64,000 nucleotides of DNA from Bidens hawaiensis (GCA_021521415.1 JAIQDT010014645.1:143333-207332); one strand, 5' to 3'; counted from the stretch's first letter, positions 33,157-44,740 are shown. Numbers and translations are program-made. The notes: a model not told the origin generated them from the letters alone.

Positions 33157-34985
33157 TGATATGAGCTAAATTATATATAAAATATATAGATATTTTCTAC
33201 ACTTCAAATTAGTTTTGAGTTGGTTTTTATCAAGGTTTAATCTCAATTGGATCATATTTGGATTTTATAAGTTTCAAGAGACTAGTAGCTAAAATCGAGT
33301 ATTTTCACTAGGCTTGAGATCAACGAGTGATCATTTGAGTATATTTAATATATTACCTAATTATTATTAATTTTTATCCATATTTCTTAAATTGTATATT
33401 CAAATAATGAACATATGGAGTTGGTGATTTTGGTTAACGCATTCCAATTATTAAAATATTATTTGGTTTGGAATTGTAGTTAGCAAATAAGTTTGGCATG
33501 GTTATGAAGACTAGCAACTTAGCTCGTTTGCTACTCAAGTGAATCGTCTAATAATAAATTGGTGGGCCCAAATTATGTTATGAGTTATTGGTGGATGGCA
33601 ATTAAAAGTAATACATTAAAGCCCATAAGAAACATAGGTCGCATGGAAATAAAAGAGAGCTAGGTCACGAAGTCAAAAGAAAGGACGCCACCCTAGTGGT
33701 GCGGCGGAATTATGAAAAAAAAAACAAGAAGCAAGCACATTGGTCAAAAGCACTCACGGCACAAAAGTCACAAAAAGTCATCATCTGAAAGGAGATTTAA
33801 TTGCAAGCAAGTAGGCTAGCATGAGAATTAATTTAAGTTACCAGTCAGGTAGCTTAATTAATATTATTGGTGTACGATGAACCGTGACTTATATTTTATT
33901 TTTGTTTCATCAAATATTATCAGCGGCTAGACTGTGAAACTGCCTGGGTTTGGATGAATACATTTTAGAATCGTTTTATTTTTTGTTTTGGATTGTTTAT
34001 TGATTGGTTTTTTGCTTTGGTAAAAGTTTTTATTATCTTTGGTTATGATGCGTATGTGTATTTGGTATTAATTTATGATTAATTTTTGTTCCATATGCGT
34101 CTTTGTGAATGTCTTTCATGTATGGATGCGTATTAGGTTGTTTACTGTGTGTTTACAACTAGTTTATGGTTTATTGTTAACGTTTACCATAGGAACGGTA
34201 ATTCAAAGTTTAGAGAAACCTTATATTCTGTCACTTGAGAGACCGGAAGGTAATTAAGTGTCGTTTGTTTTGGTCTTTTGTGGGTTTGGGTAGTGATTGA
34301 ACGGGAGTGAGTTACCCTAGACTTCTTTAGATTCTTACAGATCCGAATTATAACCGAATTTAATAAGAAAAACCCTTTACGCCTTAGGGTATATTGTGAT
34401 TAGAGAGACCAGGAGGTGATTTAATCTTTAGGTACCGTAGCATAGTTAGGTAAGGTGAGACCGGGAGGTGATCCGAACAGTTAAACCGTTGAGCTTTACA
34501 CGACATTAGAGTTTTTTAAGGTATTGTTGGTGAGACCGGGAGGTGATCTAGCATGCCTTAGTTATTCTTTAGTGTCATATTTTTAGATACCGGTTAACAG
34601 TCATAAGTCCAATTCCGAGAGTTTATGAGTTGACTAGTAGGATTCTTTACCTAGGTAGTTGCTTCTTTATATAAGTTTCGTTCCGATTTGTTTGTATATA
34701 GCTTCGTATCAGTTTTAGTTTAAGTTTTATTTAGTTTATTATAGTTATTAATTAAAAGCACAAAACAATCGATTAAATCTATTTATTTAAGTTATTAGTC
34801 AGAGTCTAGTTTAGGTGTCGCTAGTGTCCTGTGGGTTCGACCATCCGGACTTCATTAGGCTTTACTACAGTCGATAAGTACACTTGCCTGTCTAGTGGTC
34901 TAGCATTAGGAGAGTCTAGATTTATAAATTTAAAACTAGAGTGTCTAAGTTAGGTTAGGTTTTATAGACCGCGTTCAGCACATCA
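33157..34985 (+). repeat. 3' LTR of element D
   Basis: Copy of 24165-25983, ending CACATCA, followed by TSD GTGTG. Small differences and indels are scattered along its length. Confidence 0.93.
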
Positions 34986-34990
34986 GTGTG

Positions 34991-35646
34991 CAGGTGTTAT
35001 TTGTTAAGAAGAAGGACAGAAGCATGAGATTGTGCATCGACTACCGAGAGCAGAATAAGCTTACGGTGAATAATAGATATTTGTTGCCACGGATTGATGA
35101 TTTGTTCGATCAGTTACATGGTGCAAGCTGGTTCTCGCGGATAGACCTCAGATCAGGTTATCATCAGTTGAAGGTCAAAGAGGCAGACATCCCTAAGACA
35201 TCGTTTGGATGCGGTACGGGCACTACGGGTTCCTCGTGATGTCGTTTGGTCTAAGGAATGCTCCCCCAGTATTTATGGATATGGTGAATAGGGTTTGTCG
35301 GCAAATGCAAGAAAAATCATTTATCGTTTTCATTGACGATATATTGATTTATTTGAAGTGCGATTCTGACCATGCCAAGCACCAGAGAGAAGTATTAGAA
35401 GTTTTGAAGAAGGAGAAACTGTTTGCTAAGTTCTCAAAGTGCGTGTTTTGGCTGCGTAGTATAGTTTCTAGGTCGATTGAAGCAGCAAAGATTGAAGCAG
35501 TAAAGAATTGGAAGACTCCGCAAAACCCAACCGAGATATGCAGTTTCTTACAGTTGGTTGGCTACTATAGGAGATTCATTGAAAGTTTCTCTATAGTAGC
35601 CACTCCGTTGACTGGTATAACCAAAACGACTATAGTGTTTAATTGA
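34991..35646 (+). pseudogene. pol: Gypsy A reverse transcriptase, catalytic part
   Basis: Frame 34988-35239 gives [20 protein letters not shown] and [11 protein letters not shown] shift near 35210-35220 leads to 35209-35646 with [15 protein letters not shown] and the catalytic FIDDILIY at 35329. It then reaches [13 protein letters not shown] and stops at a TGA (35644). It directly continues 24164 across element D. Confidence 0.93.
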
Positions 35647-36108
35647 GGTAAGTTCCAGGAAGAAGCTTTCGAAGAATGGAAGAAAAGACTCACGCAGGCT
35701 CCGGTCCTTATTCTACTCCATGGTAATGAGGATTTAGTAGTTTGTATTGATGACTCACATCATGGGTTAGGCTGCGTGTTGATGCAACGAGGAAAGGTCA
35801 TAGCATATGCGTCTAGACAATTGAAGGTTCACGAAAGCACATACCCGACGCATGACTTAGAGTTAGCAGCTGTAGTGCATGCCCTCATGATCTGGAGACA
35901 TTACTTGTATGGTACTAAGTGTACTATTTATACAGACCATAATAGTTTGAAGTACTTCTTCGAGCAGAAAGAGCTTAATATAAATAGAGGATATGGTTAG
36001 AATTGATTAAAGACTATGACTGTGATTTCAAGTATTATTCAGGAAAGGCAAATGTGGTCACCAACGCCTTAATTCGGAAGAACGAAGAAGTCATCGCAAC
36101 AGTGAAGT
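35647..36108 (+). pseudogene. pol: Gypsy A RNase H
   Basis: LITLRAPVL-type linker, then frame 35776-36000 with [39 protein letters not shown] and [17 protein letters not shown] frameshift near 36000 leads to IKDYDCDFKYYSGKANVV. The first catalytic Asp region ([13 protein letters not shown], 35741 on) precedes the annotated start codon. Confidence 0.9.
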
Positions 36109-36831
36109 CTTATAAGTTGATTATCAACTCAGATTTCTTTGAAGGATCAACAAGGCATAGTCTGACGTGGTCATGGTGTGAAGACCATATTTGCTCAGAT
36201 TTCTTTGAAGAAAGAAAGAATCGCCGGACAATAGAATGAACTGATAGATAACACTTATGGTGCGAAGACCATATTTGCTCAGATATGGATTCCACGTCAT
36301 GGAAATCTTAGAGGTCGAATCCTAGATGAAGCCCATTAGTCTCGGTACTCAATTCATCCAGGATCTACTAAGATGTATCAAGACATGATGCAAGACTACT
36401 AGTTGCCGGGAATGAAGAATGAAGTGGTAGATTTTGTCAGCAAGTGCTTAACTTGCTTACAAGTTAAAGCAGAGCACCAGAAACCGTATGGAAATATGCA
36501 GCTGCTGGAGATACCTAAATGGAAATGGGAATTCATCACCATGGATTTCATAAATAAGCTACAGCCTACAGCTAGAAATCATGATACCATTTGGGTGATT
36601 GTGGACCGTCTAACGAAAAGTGCTCACTTTTTGCCTATACCAGAGGCCATCTCGTCAGAAACATTGGCAAGCTTGTTCATAAAAGAGGTTGTAACAAAGC
36701 ACGGAGTGCCGTTATCGATTGCGTCCGACAGAGATACCTGCTTTACTTCAAGATTCTGGAAGAAGTTCCATGAAGCTATGAGGACAAGACTGAACATCAG
36801 CATGACGCATCATCCTCAAACCTACGGGTAG
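36109..36831 (+). pseudogene. pol: Gypsy A integrase zinc-binding and core domains
   Basis: A duplicated TTTGCTCAGAT segment near 36187-36285 and several stops disturb the start. The open frame 36403-36831 has FVSKCLTCLQVKAEHQKPYG, FITMDFINKLQP (first Asp), SIASDRDTCFTSRFWKKF (second Asp) and MTHHPQTYG. It ends at a TAG at 36829. Confidence 0.9.
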
Positions 36832-37564
36832 TCTAAAAGGACTACCCAAACCCTTGAGGATATGCCACATGCATGTGTGCTAGACTTTGGAGGAAGTTGG
36901 GATGATCATCTTCACTTGGTAGAATTCTCTTAAAAGAACAGCTACCATTCGAGTATTGGCATGCCGCCGCTCGAAATGTTTTATGGTAGACGTTGTAGAA
37001 CTCTCGTGCATTGGGAGAGAGATTGGTCAGAAAGAGATTGGGAGTTTAGAAGTTGTGCAAGAAACCACTTCAAAGTTTGATCAGATTAAGGCAAGGATGA
37101 AAGCTGCTCAAGATCGTCAAAAGTCATACGCCAATAAACGGCGATGGTCGATTGAGTTTAACATTGGTGACAACATGATGCTTAAGGTCTCGCCTTGGAA
37201 GGGAATCATTCGTTTTAGAAAGAGGGAAAAACTGAGCCCTAGGTACATTAAACCGTTCAAAATCATAGCTCGTGTGGGAGAACTGGCTTATAAGCTAGAG
37301 TTACTTGAGGAATTGGAAGGAATTCACTCTACCTTCCATGTTTCTCACTTGAGAAAATGTCTAGCCGATGACACGTCACATGTGCGATTAATGGACATTG
37401 AGGTGAATGAACGGTTAAACTATGTCGAGCATCCTGTGGAGATAGTTGATCGCAAGGAGAAGCAGCTTCGTCGCAAGGTTATTCTGCTGGTAAAAGTGTT
37501 ATGGAAGCACTGTAAGGGATCGGATGCTACTTGGGAAGTTGAAGAGGAGATGCTTAAGTTTTAA
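36832..37564 (+). pseudogene. pol: Gypsy A integrase C-terminus with chromodomain
   Basis: The open frame 36956-37564 has MLKVSPWKGIIRFRKREK, then STFHVSHLRKCLADD and a chromodomain end: VKVLWKHCKGSDATWE, EVEEEMLKF (37487-37561). The chromodomain steers chromovirus integration to heterochromatin marks. The segment before 36956 is out of frame. Confidence 0.9.
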
Positions 37565-37608
37565 CCAGATTTGTATAAGTAATAGTTAGGTTTCGGGAAC
37601 GAAACCTC

Positions 37609-37626
37609 TTTTAAGGAGGGTAGACT
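37609..37626 (+). promoter_or_regulatory. Polypurine tract of gypsy A
   Basis: TTTTAAGGAGGGTAGACT directly before the right LTR. Confidence 0.85.
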
Positions 37627-39330
37627 TGTAACATCCGTATTTTAATATTAATAAATAAAGGAAAGTTTTAATAATTAATGTGTGTTGTTATTTAATTTTG
37701 GTTAAGTAATAATGGAACTGAGTGGTAGGCTTAGGATTTATGAATGGACTTGAGAATGGTTACGGGCCTAAGGTCCATGGGCTTGGAGTATTTAAACTCC
37801 TAAACCTCCTTTAAACCCTAACGTTATCATACTCCATCCTCTGCCACCATACACACTCTGAACACATACATAAATTCTCTTCCTCCCATATTCATCCAAG
37901 AATCGAGAGAAACAAAGAGATTTTTGTTCAAGCAACAAGAAACCCGTCTAGATTCACGTGAGGTCCAAGATCCAAACCGAACAAAGTTCAAGAAAGGTAT
38001 GTTTTAGATTAAAGATTTGAGTTTTGATGTTTGTTTATTTTAAGATTCAATGACTAAGGCAAGTCGGGTCTTGTGAAGCAAGAAAAAATGTAAACTTTGT
38101 AGTAAGAAAGTTGTTTGGGTTTAGGTTGTACGAACAAGTGATGTTCGGGCCATGTTAAGCAAGGAAATGGAGTTGTTAGGACCCGAAAATCGTTCTAACT
38201 ATAAAACGGATGTAACGGGACGTAAGGAGGCCGAAATGGAACAACCCGAGAAAAACGAGCCTAGTCAATTGACCCAACTCAACCCAAAAAAGAAAATAGC
38301 CGAGTCGTTGACTCAACTTAAATCAAATTAAACCAAGTCGACTGACTCGCTCAATTTGAGCCGAGTCGAGCAGACTCGACACAACTCGTTTGAGTCGAGT
38401 CAAGTAGACTCGTCTCAACCCTTTTGAGCCTAGTTGAGCAGAATGTGATTTTTTTTAAAATATGACAACCTGGGAACCCCCCGACCCCTCGTGTTCGTTA
38501 AGGGGTTCACTAACTTAGGAGTGAGAGATAGTTAGAACTAGAGGATTGATGCTCGTAACTTGCTAAACAGTTAGCCGTGCTAAGTTGAGAAGAGGCGTGA
38601 CTATAAACTCAGAAACAAACCGACTTTAGGTGGGTTTCTAGCCCCCTTCTCTGTTATGTTTTTCGGGGCTACGTGCATACTCCTATGTGTTAGTTAGTAC
38701 ACTCACCTTAAGTAGTAAGTGTATGTTATATTAATGTTGGTGAATGTATATTGATTGATATAGAAAGAGTTAAGAGTATGTATATATATATATATATAAA
38801 GGATATGTAAAGAATGTATGGTTGTATGGAACGAGAAGAAGGGCACTGGACCCTATTAATATCCTGGGTATGAAGGGCACCGGACCCTATTAATATCCAA
38901 GGGCATGAAGGCACCGAACCCTTTTAATATCCGAGGTATGAAGGGAACTTGACCCTATTAATATCAGAGGTATGTAGGGCACCGGACCCTAATAATATCC
39001 AAGGTACGTAGGGCACCGGCCCTTATAATATCCGAGGTATATAGGGTGAAATGCTCTTTAAAAGGTAGAGATAGTATTTATAAACTAAATGAGTTAAAGC
39101 ATGAAAGTATGAAAGTAATGTAAGTATGAAGGTATAAAAAGGAAGAAAGTATGAAATATGAAAGAATGAATGTATGTATGCAAGTATGTACTAATGAAAA
39201 GTGAACAAGGTACGTGTGTAATAGGTATCTTCGGATGCGTATTTGTAAGTAAATGATTGAATTATATGTTGTCTGTTTAACTAGAACTCACTCAGCGTAG
39301 CTGACTTTTATTATGCACCCAGGTGAGTAG
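37627..39330 (+). repeat. 3' LTR of gypsy A, first part
   Basis: Begins TGTAACATCC and matches 1008 to about 2625. Interrupted after AGTAG (39326-39330) by solo LTR L. An ATATATAT run lies at 38779-38797. Confidence 0.9.
38841..39048. repeat. 35-bp tandem repeat in 3' LTR A (6 units)
   Basis: About six units starting GGGCACCGGACCCTA, twice the number in the 5' LTR. Confidence 0.85.
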
Positions 39331-42002
39331 TGTGACACCCCGCAATTTCACGTTAACACCGTTAACCAAAACTCCGTTATCTTACACGTCATGCATAGCA
39401 TTTACACGAGTTAGTAACGATTCAAACACACAAGTCCGTTAGTACGCGTTGGTGATTAATGTCGAGTACGACATGTTTAAATAATTCGGATATAATTGTT
39501 ATGTGTTAAATGAATTTATGTGTTACAGGATTTAGTAGATTATGCTCGCTTAACATGCTATTAATTATTATATAAAAATAATACCTCAAGCATATGTTTT
39601 TAATATTAACTATCTGAAATTACATGCTAAATGATTATGTTTTTAGTTTGTAGCTTGTTGTGTGAAATTTCGATCAATCGAGTGCAACTTATACGATTTT
39701 GGCTTTTACAAGAGTTATATTTTATGATATAACAACGAGACTTTTTTTTATAGATCTTGGTTATTATGTTAGTCATAACGATTCGTTATAATCTGGTTTG
39801 GGTGTTACAAAGTTCATTTAAAGCCAAAATTGATTCTAGACGGACCATTCTTGTAAGTACGATTAATATTTAATTAAAAATTAAAATTACCCAACCCTAA
39901 TTCCCCCCCCCCCCCCCACACACACACACAAACTTAGACTCCCGCCCTCCTCCCTCTCTTACGTTTTCAAAGACCCTAACCCTAGTTCACTTTCAATTCA
40001 ATCTTGTGTCTTGCAATTGGTGGTGTCTTCGAGTGATTTTCATCATTCCTAACGTTAATTGGTAAGTCTGACATATCAATTTCATGTTTTGATGAGTTAT
40101 TTTGAAATCCTAGATGTTAAACCTTTGTAATTTTGATGATTATGATGTTTATTGATGAATTAGAACCCAAGAGATGACATAAACATGTTAGGGTTTGAGT
40201 TTTGATGATAACAATTTTCTGATAGATTCTTTCTCGTTTATTGATTGGTCTGTAACTTGATGTTAAATGATGATTATTGATCGATTATTTATTCTAGGAT
40301 ATAGTACTCTGAGTCTGTTTCTAGAAAGGTAAATTTTGTAATTTTTGGACGAGTATTGAATAGTTTTGATGATTTAACAAAAAATACGTCAAAGCTAATT
40401 CGGGGATTTATATTCTGGTCTGTCTTTCCGACACCATTACTTCCTAATGACAAAGCCAAATGGGTTGTTTCCACTTCTGGAACTCAGTATTATGAGTTTA
40501 GGAGACAACCCAATTGGCCTTGCATAATTTGGATAAATGAGTTGTGAGAACCGTGAAAATACTTTTGATGCGCAATCTTCTAAACTGTTGGTACCTATCT
40601 GCAATGAATGAAATATTGTGAGTTTTGTATGCATGAGAAAAATATAATAAAAATTGTTTGACAAACCTAATTCATATATTCTACTGTGGTAAATTTTGTA
40701 GAATTTATTTCTAACTTTTTCTTACTACATGAAATCCGTTTGTACATGCTACTGCTTGATCATAATTTGAAATATGACATGTGCTTGATGTTTTGATCAT
40801 GGTGTGACATAGGATGCATGTTAGAACAACCTGGAACTACCAAAATCTATTTGAAATCAATAACGAGTCGTCGAGTCAAGTTTGTGTTTTTGTTAGTCCA
40901 TACGTGGGTGTTAGAGTCTTGTGTTGTTGAACACGCTCTCATAACTTAAACACTTGTACTAGGTAGCAGTTAACGAGTCAAGTGCATTCTTTTGGCTTTT
41001 GAGAAAAGTCTATTACATGCGACACCAGGTGAATTCATGCTTTTTCCTAGTTGTTTTCTAGGTTGAAAAAACAAAACTATTTTCGAATACTTGTTTTCTG
41101 GATTGAAAACAACAAAGCATTTTCCTTGTTTTCAGGATTGAAAACAACAAAACTATTTTCTTTCGTTTTTTCTAGATTGAAAACAACAAAGCATTTTCCT
41201 TACTTGTTTTCAGGATTGAAAATACAGACATACTCACATGCTGGTTTTCTGGAGGAAAATGCAGTGACTTACTTTGGATTTTTGTCGTTTCTAATATATC
41301 ACAAGTGTATACTAGATGCCCTCATATCACTTAAAGTCCTTACATACCTTAAACCGTTAGGACGGGATCGCGGGGAAATTTAAGCAGTACTACTGGGTTT
41401 GACAAATCCCACCTGCTATAACTCGATTGGAGGTCGGACGGGTGAAATTGTCCTAACATGCATCGCCAGTGTTTTGTGACAGACCTGGTAAGAAGGCATA
41501 CAGACAGTAAGCTTCAGTTTAAACGTCTTGTAAATGGGTTAGCGACCCTGGTATATTTGAAAAGTGCTAAATCTACTTATACATACACTACTTATGCTAC
41601 ATATAATGGTTATACTATACATACTACTTTTTACTAAAACTTATGACATCACCAACCTCGTGTTGACCCTTGAGTATTTATACTCGCCCAGGTTGATAGG
41701 TATGCTAAGGAGCACTTGCATGCATTTGTTTGGAGTTGCATTATAGTATGGATACACGTCTTATATGGTTTTACACTTGGATGGGTTGTACACGTTTGAG
41801 AAATTAATACTTTGTCTTTAAATTGTTTACTTTTAGGCTCTCGCAAACGCATTTTAGACTGTAAATGTATTTTCCCATTTAATGAAATAATAAATGATAT
41901 ATTTTATTTTTAAATGATTGTTCATTATAACAAGTGGCTAAATCCTGGTATGTCACGCGCCTCGCGGTAAAACCCCGTTAGTTGAACTTTGAGGGTGTGA
42001 TA
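39331..42002 (+). repeat. Solo LTR L (2.67 kb) in gypsy A 3' LTR
   Basis: Starts TGTGACACCCC and ends GGTGTGATA (the final CA is mutated to TA), flanked by AGTAG at 39326-39330 and 42003-42007. No internal domain, so a solo LTR. The C-run followed by an (AC)n run at 39904-39931 and a repeat at 41051-41225 are inside. No gene recognised. Confidence 0.9.
41051..41225. repeat. 36-40-bp tandem repeat in solo LTR L
   Basis: Five units begin near 41051, 41091, 41127, 41163 and 41203, each with GTTTTCWRGATTGAAAAC, itself an imperfect inverted repeat, followed by AACAAARCATTTTC. Confidence 0.85.
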
Positions 42003-42007
42003 AGTAG

Positions 42008-42263
42008 GATGAGACATGTAGCTTGAGGAGGGACACATGGCATTCAAGGAAAGACTGGCATTGAAAGAAGGAAGAGTCATGTGGCATTTAATGTTTTATT
42101 TTAAGACTATTTTACAATGTTTAAAGACAAGTATTATATGGTTTGTAAGAATTGGTTGACTTTTATTATTCCACAAAATGTTTTAATTAACTCTGATATT
42201 TAGAACCGTGTTTATGAGTAAATCCAACACCAAATGTGGGGCTGCCGGGCTCAGGGCCTTACA
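42008..42263 (+). repeat. 3' LTR of gypsy A, last part
   Basis: Resumes at GATGAGACATGTAGC after L and ends GGGCCTTACA at 42263, matching the end of the 5' LTR. Confidence 0.9.
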
Positions 42264-42435
42264 AAAGCAAATATCGACGATCAATAGGCATGGGTGTTAC
42301 CCATGTTGAGGTGTTGTGTATCGTTGCAAACCACCCATATATGTATTTTTTTTTATGTGTAGGTTGTTACCCTCAACCCTTAAAATTTTCACTAAAAGTA
42401 AAATAATGTTTCGATTCTTTTTTTTATTATTAATT
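42264..42435. mobile_element. Inverted-repeat element, right terminal part
   Basis: Reverse complement of about 157-345. ATATGGGTGGTTTGC here (minus strand) pairs with ATTTGGGTGGTTTGC near 272 on the plus strand. Read together with 760-1007 it restores one arm. Ends at the TTATTATTAATT match. Confidence 0.75.
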
Positions 42436-42442
42436 TTTTGAA

Positions 42443-42773
42443 GGAAATGTAGTCGTGTTATGTCCCGCCATAAACATGTACGGTCTACAGATCATGATTT
42501 CATCATACACAGTAATCAGCAAGGACGTGAACGGTGACGCAAGAAAATTAGAATCGAAGTAAACATACAATGAAAGTTTAAATTGAAAGATGTAATCGTT
42601 GAAGGACGATGACACAGAAAGAAAAGAAGCAGCGAAGGAAATCTTATTTCAGTAGAATAAAAAATTACAAAAACAAGAAGCAAGAAAACTATGTATACAG
42701 CATATCATCTATGGCACATATGTTATACGACGCACAACATATGTGGAGCATATGTTATATACTATTCTTTACA
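42443..42773 (-). repeat. Presumed 3' LTR of copia G
   Basis: On the minus strand it begins TGTAAAGAATAG right after the polypurine tract. The outer end cannot be fixed because no second LTR is in the window. ACATATGTT/AACATATGT inverted words occur at 42715-42755. Confidence 0.5.
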
Positions 42774-42795
42774 TCCCCCTCAAGTTGGAGGTTGA
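42774..42795 (-). promoter_or_regulatory. Polypurine tract of copia G
   Basis: Minus strand CCTCCAACTTGAGGGGGA directly before TGTAAAG, typical of copia. Confidence 0.85.
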
Positions 42796-42879
42796 GAAAA
42801 CCCCAACTTGCATAGTAGCGAGTGAAAATGAGACCCTGGTAAGTTCTTACTAAAAATGCCAGTAAGTTGATCCTTCGTG

Positions 42880-43636
42880 TTGGTATTCACCAAAGTGCCA
42901 GTCCCTCTTGCAACTTTTCAAGAACAAAATGGCAGTCAATTTCAATGTGTTTATTTCGCTCATGAAAAACAGGATTCTTGGCAATATAAATTGTAGCTTA
43001 ACTATCACATTTAATCATGACATGAGTAATGTTAGGAACATTGAACTCCGAGAGTAGTCTTGTCAACCAAGCAAGTTCAGCAATCACCCGTCGAAGAGAT
43101 CGTTACATGTCTTTTGCGAAGCTTAAAGAAATAGTAGGCTGCTTCTTAGATTTCCAAGATATCGGAAAACCGTCAAGAGAAACATAGAAACCATTGACCG
43201 GTCGACGAGTATTAGGACACGCAACCCAGTCGGAGTCACAAAAGGCTTGCAGAACGAAAGAAGGATTATTATTAAAAAAAAAACCTTGAGATAAAGTTCC
43301 TTTGATATATGAGAGGGTATGAGGCACTGCATTCCAATGAGAAATCCTTGGATATTGCAAGAATTGACTTAGAAACTGAACAGCAAAAACAAGATCAGGT
43401 CGAGTATGAGCAAGGTAACTAAGTTTGCCAACAAGCTCCCTGTATTGTAAAGGGTCATCATGAACAACTCCCTCATGAGCTTGAACTTGAAAATGATGAG
43501 GCAACGGAGAATTTGTGATAGGAAGATTAAAAGTATCAAATTCAGAAAGCATATCTTTAGCGAACTTCCTTTGGCACATGATAACATCTTTAGTAGTTAA
43601 GAACCTCCATACCCAAAAAATAATCGAGGCTTCCAA
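42880..43636 (-). pseudogene. pol: Copia G RT C-terminus and RNase H
   Basis: Frame 43636-43103 has YRELVGKLSYLAHTRPDLVF, then QAFCDSDWVACPNTRRPVNG and ISWKSKKQPTISLSF. A stop at 43103 follows where the family has an SxAEAEYR motif. RNase H then continues through IAELAWLTRLL and [11 protein letters not shown] to about 42880 with one or more stops. Confidence 0.88.
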
Positions 43637-43639
43637 GAT

Positions 43640-44404
43640 CCTTGATATTGAAGGTCTAATCCAGGAAGTTTTGAGTTATTGATCTCTTCCAAGTTGTTCC
43701 CAGTAAGTAATATGTCATCGACATATACAGCGACATAAACCTCTAAGGATCCCATAGTCTTTGAAAATAAAAAATGATTATTCTAAGAAGCAAGATATCC
43801 TCTTGACTTTAAACCAGATGACAATTTTCCACACCATTGTCTAGAAGCCTATTTCAAACCATCTAAGGATTTCTGAAGTTTCAATACTTGATCACCAAAA
43901 AGTTGCATACCAAGTGGCGGCAGCATATATATATCTTCATCTAAATCCCTATCAAGAAAAGCATTATTGACATCTAGCTGAAATAGGGGCCAACTTCTCT
44001 TTCTAGCAACAGTTACAAGGCTTCTAATAGTGCTCATCTTGAAAACAGGAGAAAAAATTTCAGTGTAACCAATCCCTTCTTTATGAGTATCTCCTCTCAC
44101 CACCAATCTAGCCTTACAGCGTTTAAAAATCCCATACGTGTTTTTTTTTAAACTTTAAACAACCATTTGCATTCAGTGGTTTTCTTTCCAGGGGGAGATC
44201 AATAACAACCCAAGTTTGATTGGTTTCAAGAGCCTTAAACTTAACGTGCATGGCATCTTTCCATTCAAGAATACCAACAGCTTCCTTATATGAAGTAGGC
44301 TCAAAGGAGATGAGAAGAAGAACACGAGATAGGAGAAGAGCAAGAATTAGTGATAGTGTGGAAACAATGATGAGAAGATTTAGAGTTGTTTCAAGCATAG
44401 TCAT
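43640..44404 (-). pseudogene. pol: Copia G reverse transcriptase
   Basis: Pieces at 44404-44123 (WKDAMHVKFKALETNQTWVV) and 44106-43849 (YTEIFSPVFKMSTIRSLV, FQLDVNNAFLDRDLDEDIYM). The catalytic YVDDILLTGNN is near 43725-43693. A run of T at 44141-44149 and stops at 43849 and 43782 break it. Confidence 0.88.
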
Positions 44405-44740
44405 TTAAGTATGAGAGCGGAACATATGTTCTCGAAGATCTTCGAACAAGATCAAAGTGAGCATTAGAAAGAGGAACAGGAATGGAAGATGAAGGATTAG
44501 GAGTAGGATCAGTAGGAGGAGCAGACAAAGGATTATTAAAAAATAGATTGATAAAACCAATAGATGGAAAAATGAAGCTATATGTCGACATAGTTATAGA
44601 GAGAAATAAAGCTTCTAAGAAAACAACGTCTCGTGATATGACAACTTTGTTTGTGTCAAGGTCATACAATTTGTATTCCTTTTTACCAAGAGGGTAACCT
44701 AGAAAAACACAAGGCATAGCCCTTGGTTTGAATTTATCTC
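44391..44740 (-). pseudogene. pol: Copia G integrase C-terminus
   Basis: DKFKPRAMPCVFLGYPLGKK, then YKLYDLDTNKVVISRDVVF, then a Pro/Ser-rich spacer. Cut at 44741 by element F. Confidence 0.88.

Larger units (their letters stand above)
24165..34985 (+). mobile_element. Non-autonomous Athila/Tat-like LTR element D (LARD)
   Basis: LTRs 24165-25983 (1,819 bp) and 33157-34985 (1,829 bp), both from TGATATGAGC to CACATCA. The TSD GTGTG is at 24160-24164 and 34986-34990. The primer site matches tRNA-Asp, as in Athila and Tat elements. The internal part has only a short acidic coding remnant and no protease, RT or integrase, so it must have relied on an autonomous relative. It contains element E (28281-32428). 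LTR divergence looks low (a few percent by eye). Confidence 0.9.
1008..42263 (+). mobile_element. Ty3/gypsy chromovirus A, split by three insertions
   Basis: Left LTR 1008-2883, tRNA-iMet primer site at 2887, gag and protease remnants 22437-23840, reverse transcriptase 23850-24164 plus 34991-35640, RNase H, integrase and chromodomain to 37564, polypurine tract near 37609-37626, right LTR 37627-42263. Removing the insertions at 3072-22192, 24165-34990 and 39331-42007 leaves about 8.6 kb, a normal chromovirus length. The flanking 5-mers are AAAAC (1003-1007) and AAAGC (42264-42268), a TSD with one mismatch. The host inverted-repeat arm continues across this junction. All coding parts are disrupted, so A is a dead copy and older than what it contains. 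Clade is probably Tekay/Del-like. Confidence 0.9.

Noticed and set aside
38841..39048. Regular 35-bp repeat resembling a CRISPR array
   Set aside because: The units are contiguous with no spacers, and the locus is a plant retrotransposon LTR.
39904..39931. C-run followed by AC repeat as a possible i-motif or G-quadruplex
   Set aside because: Simple low-complexity run; a single G or C tract does not make the four runs needed. The same holds for the G-run at 29980.
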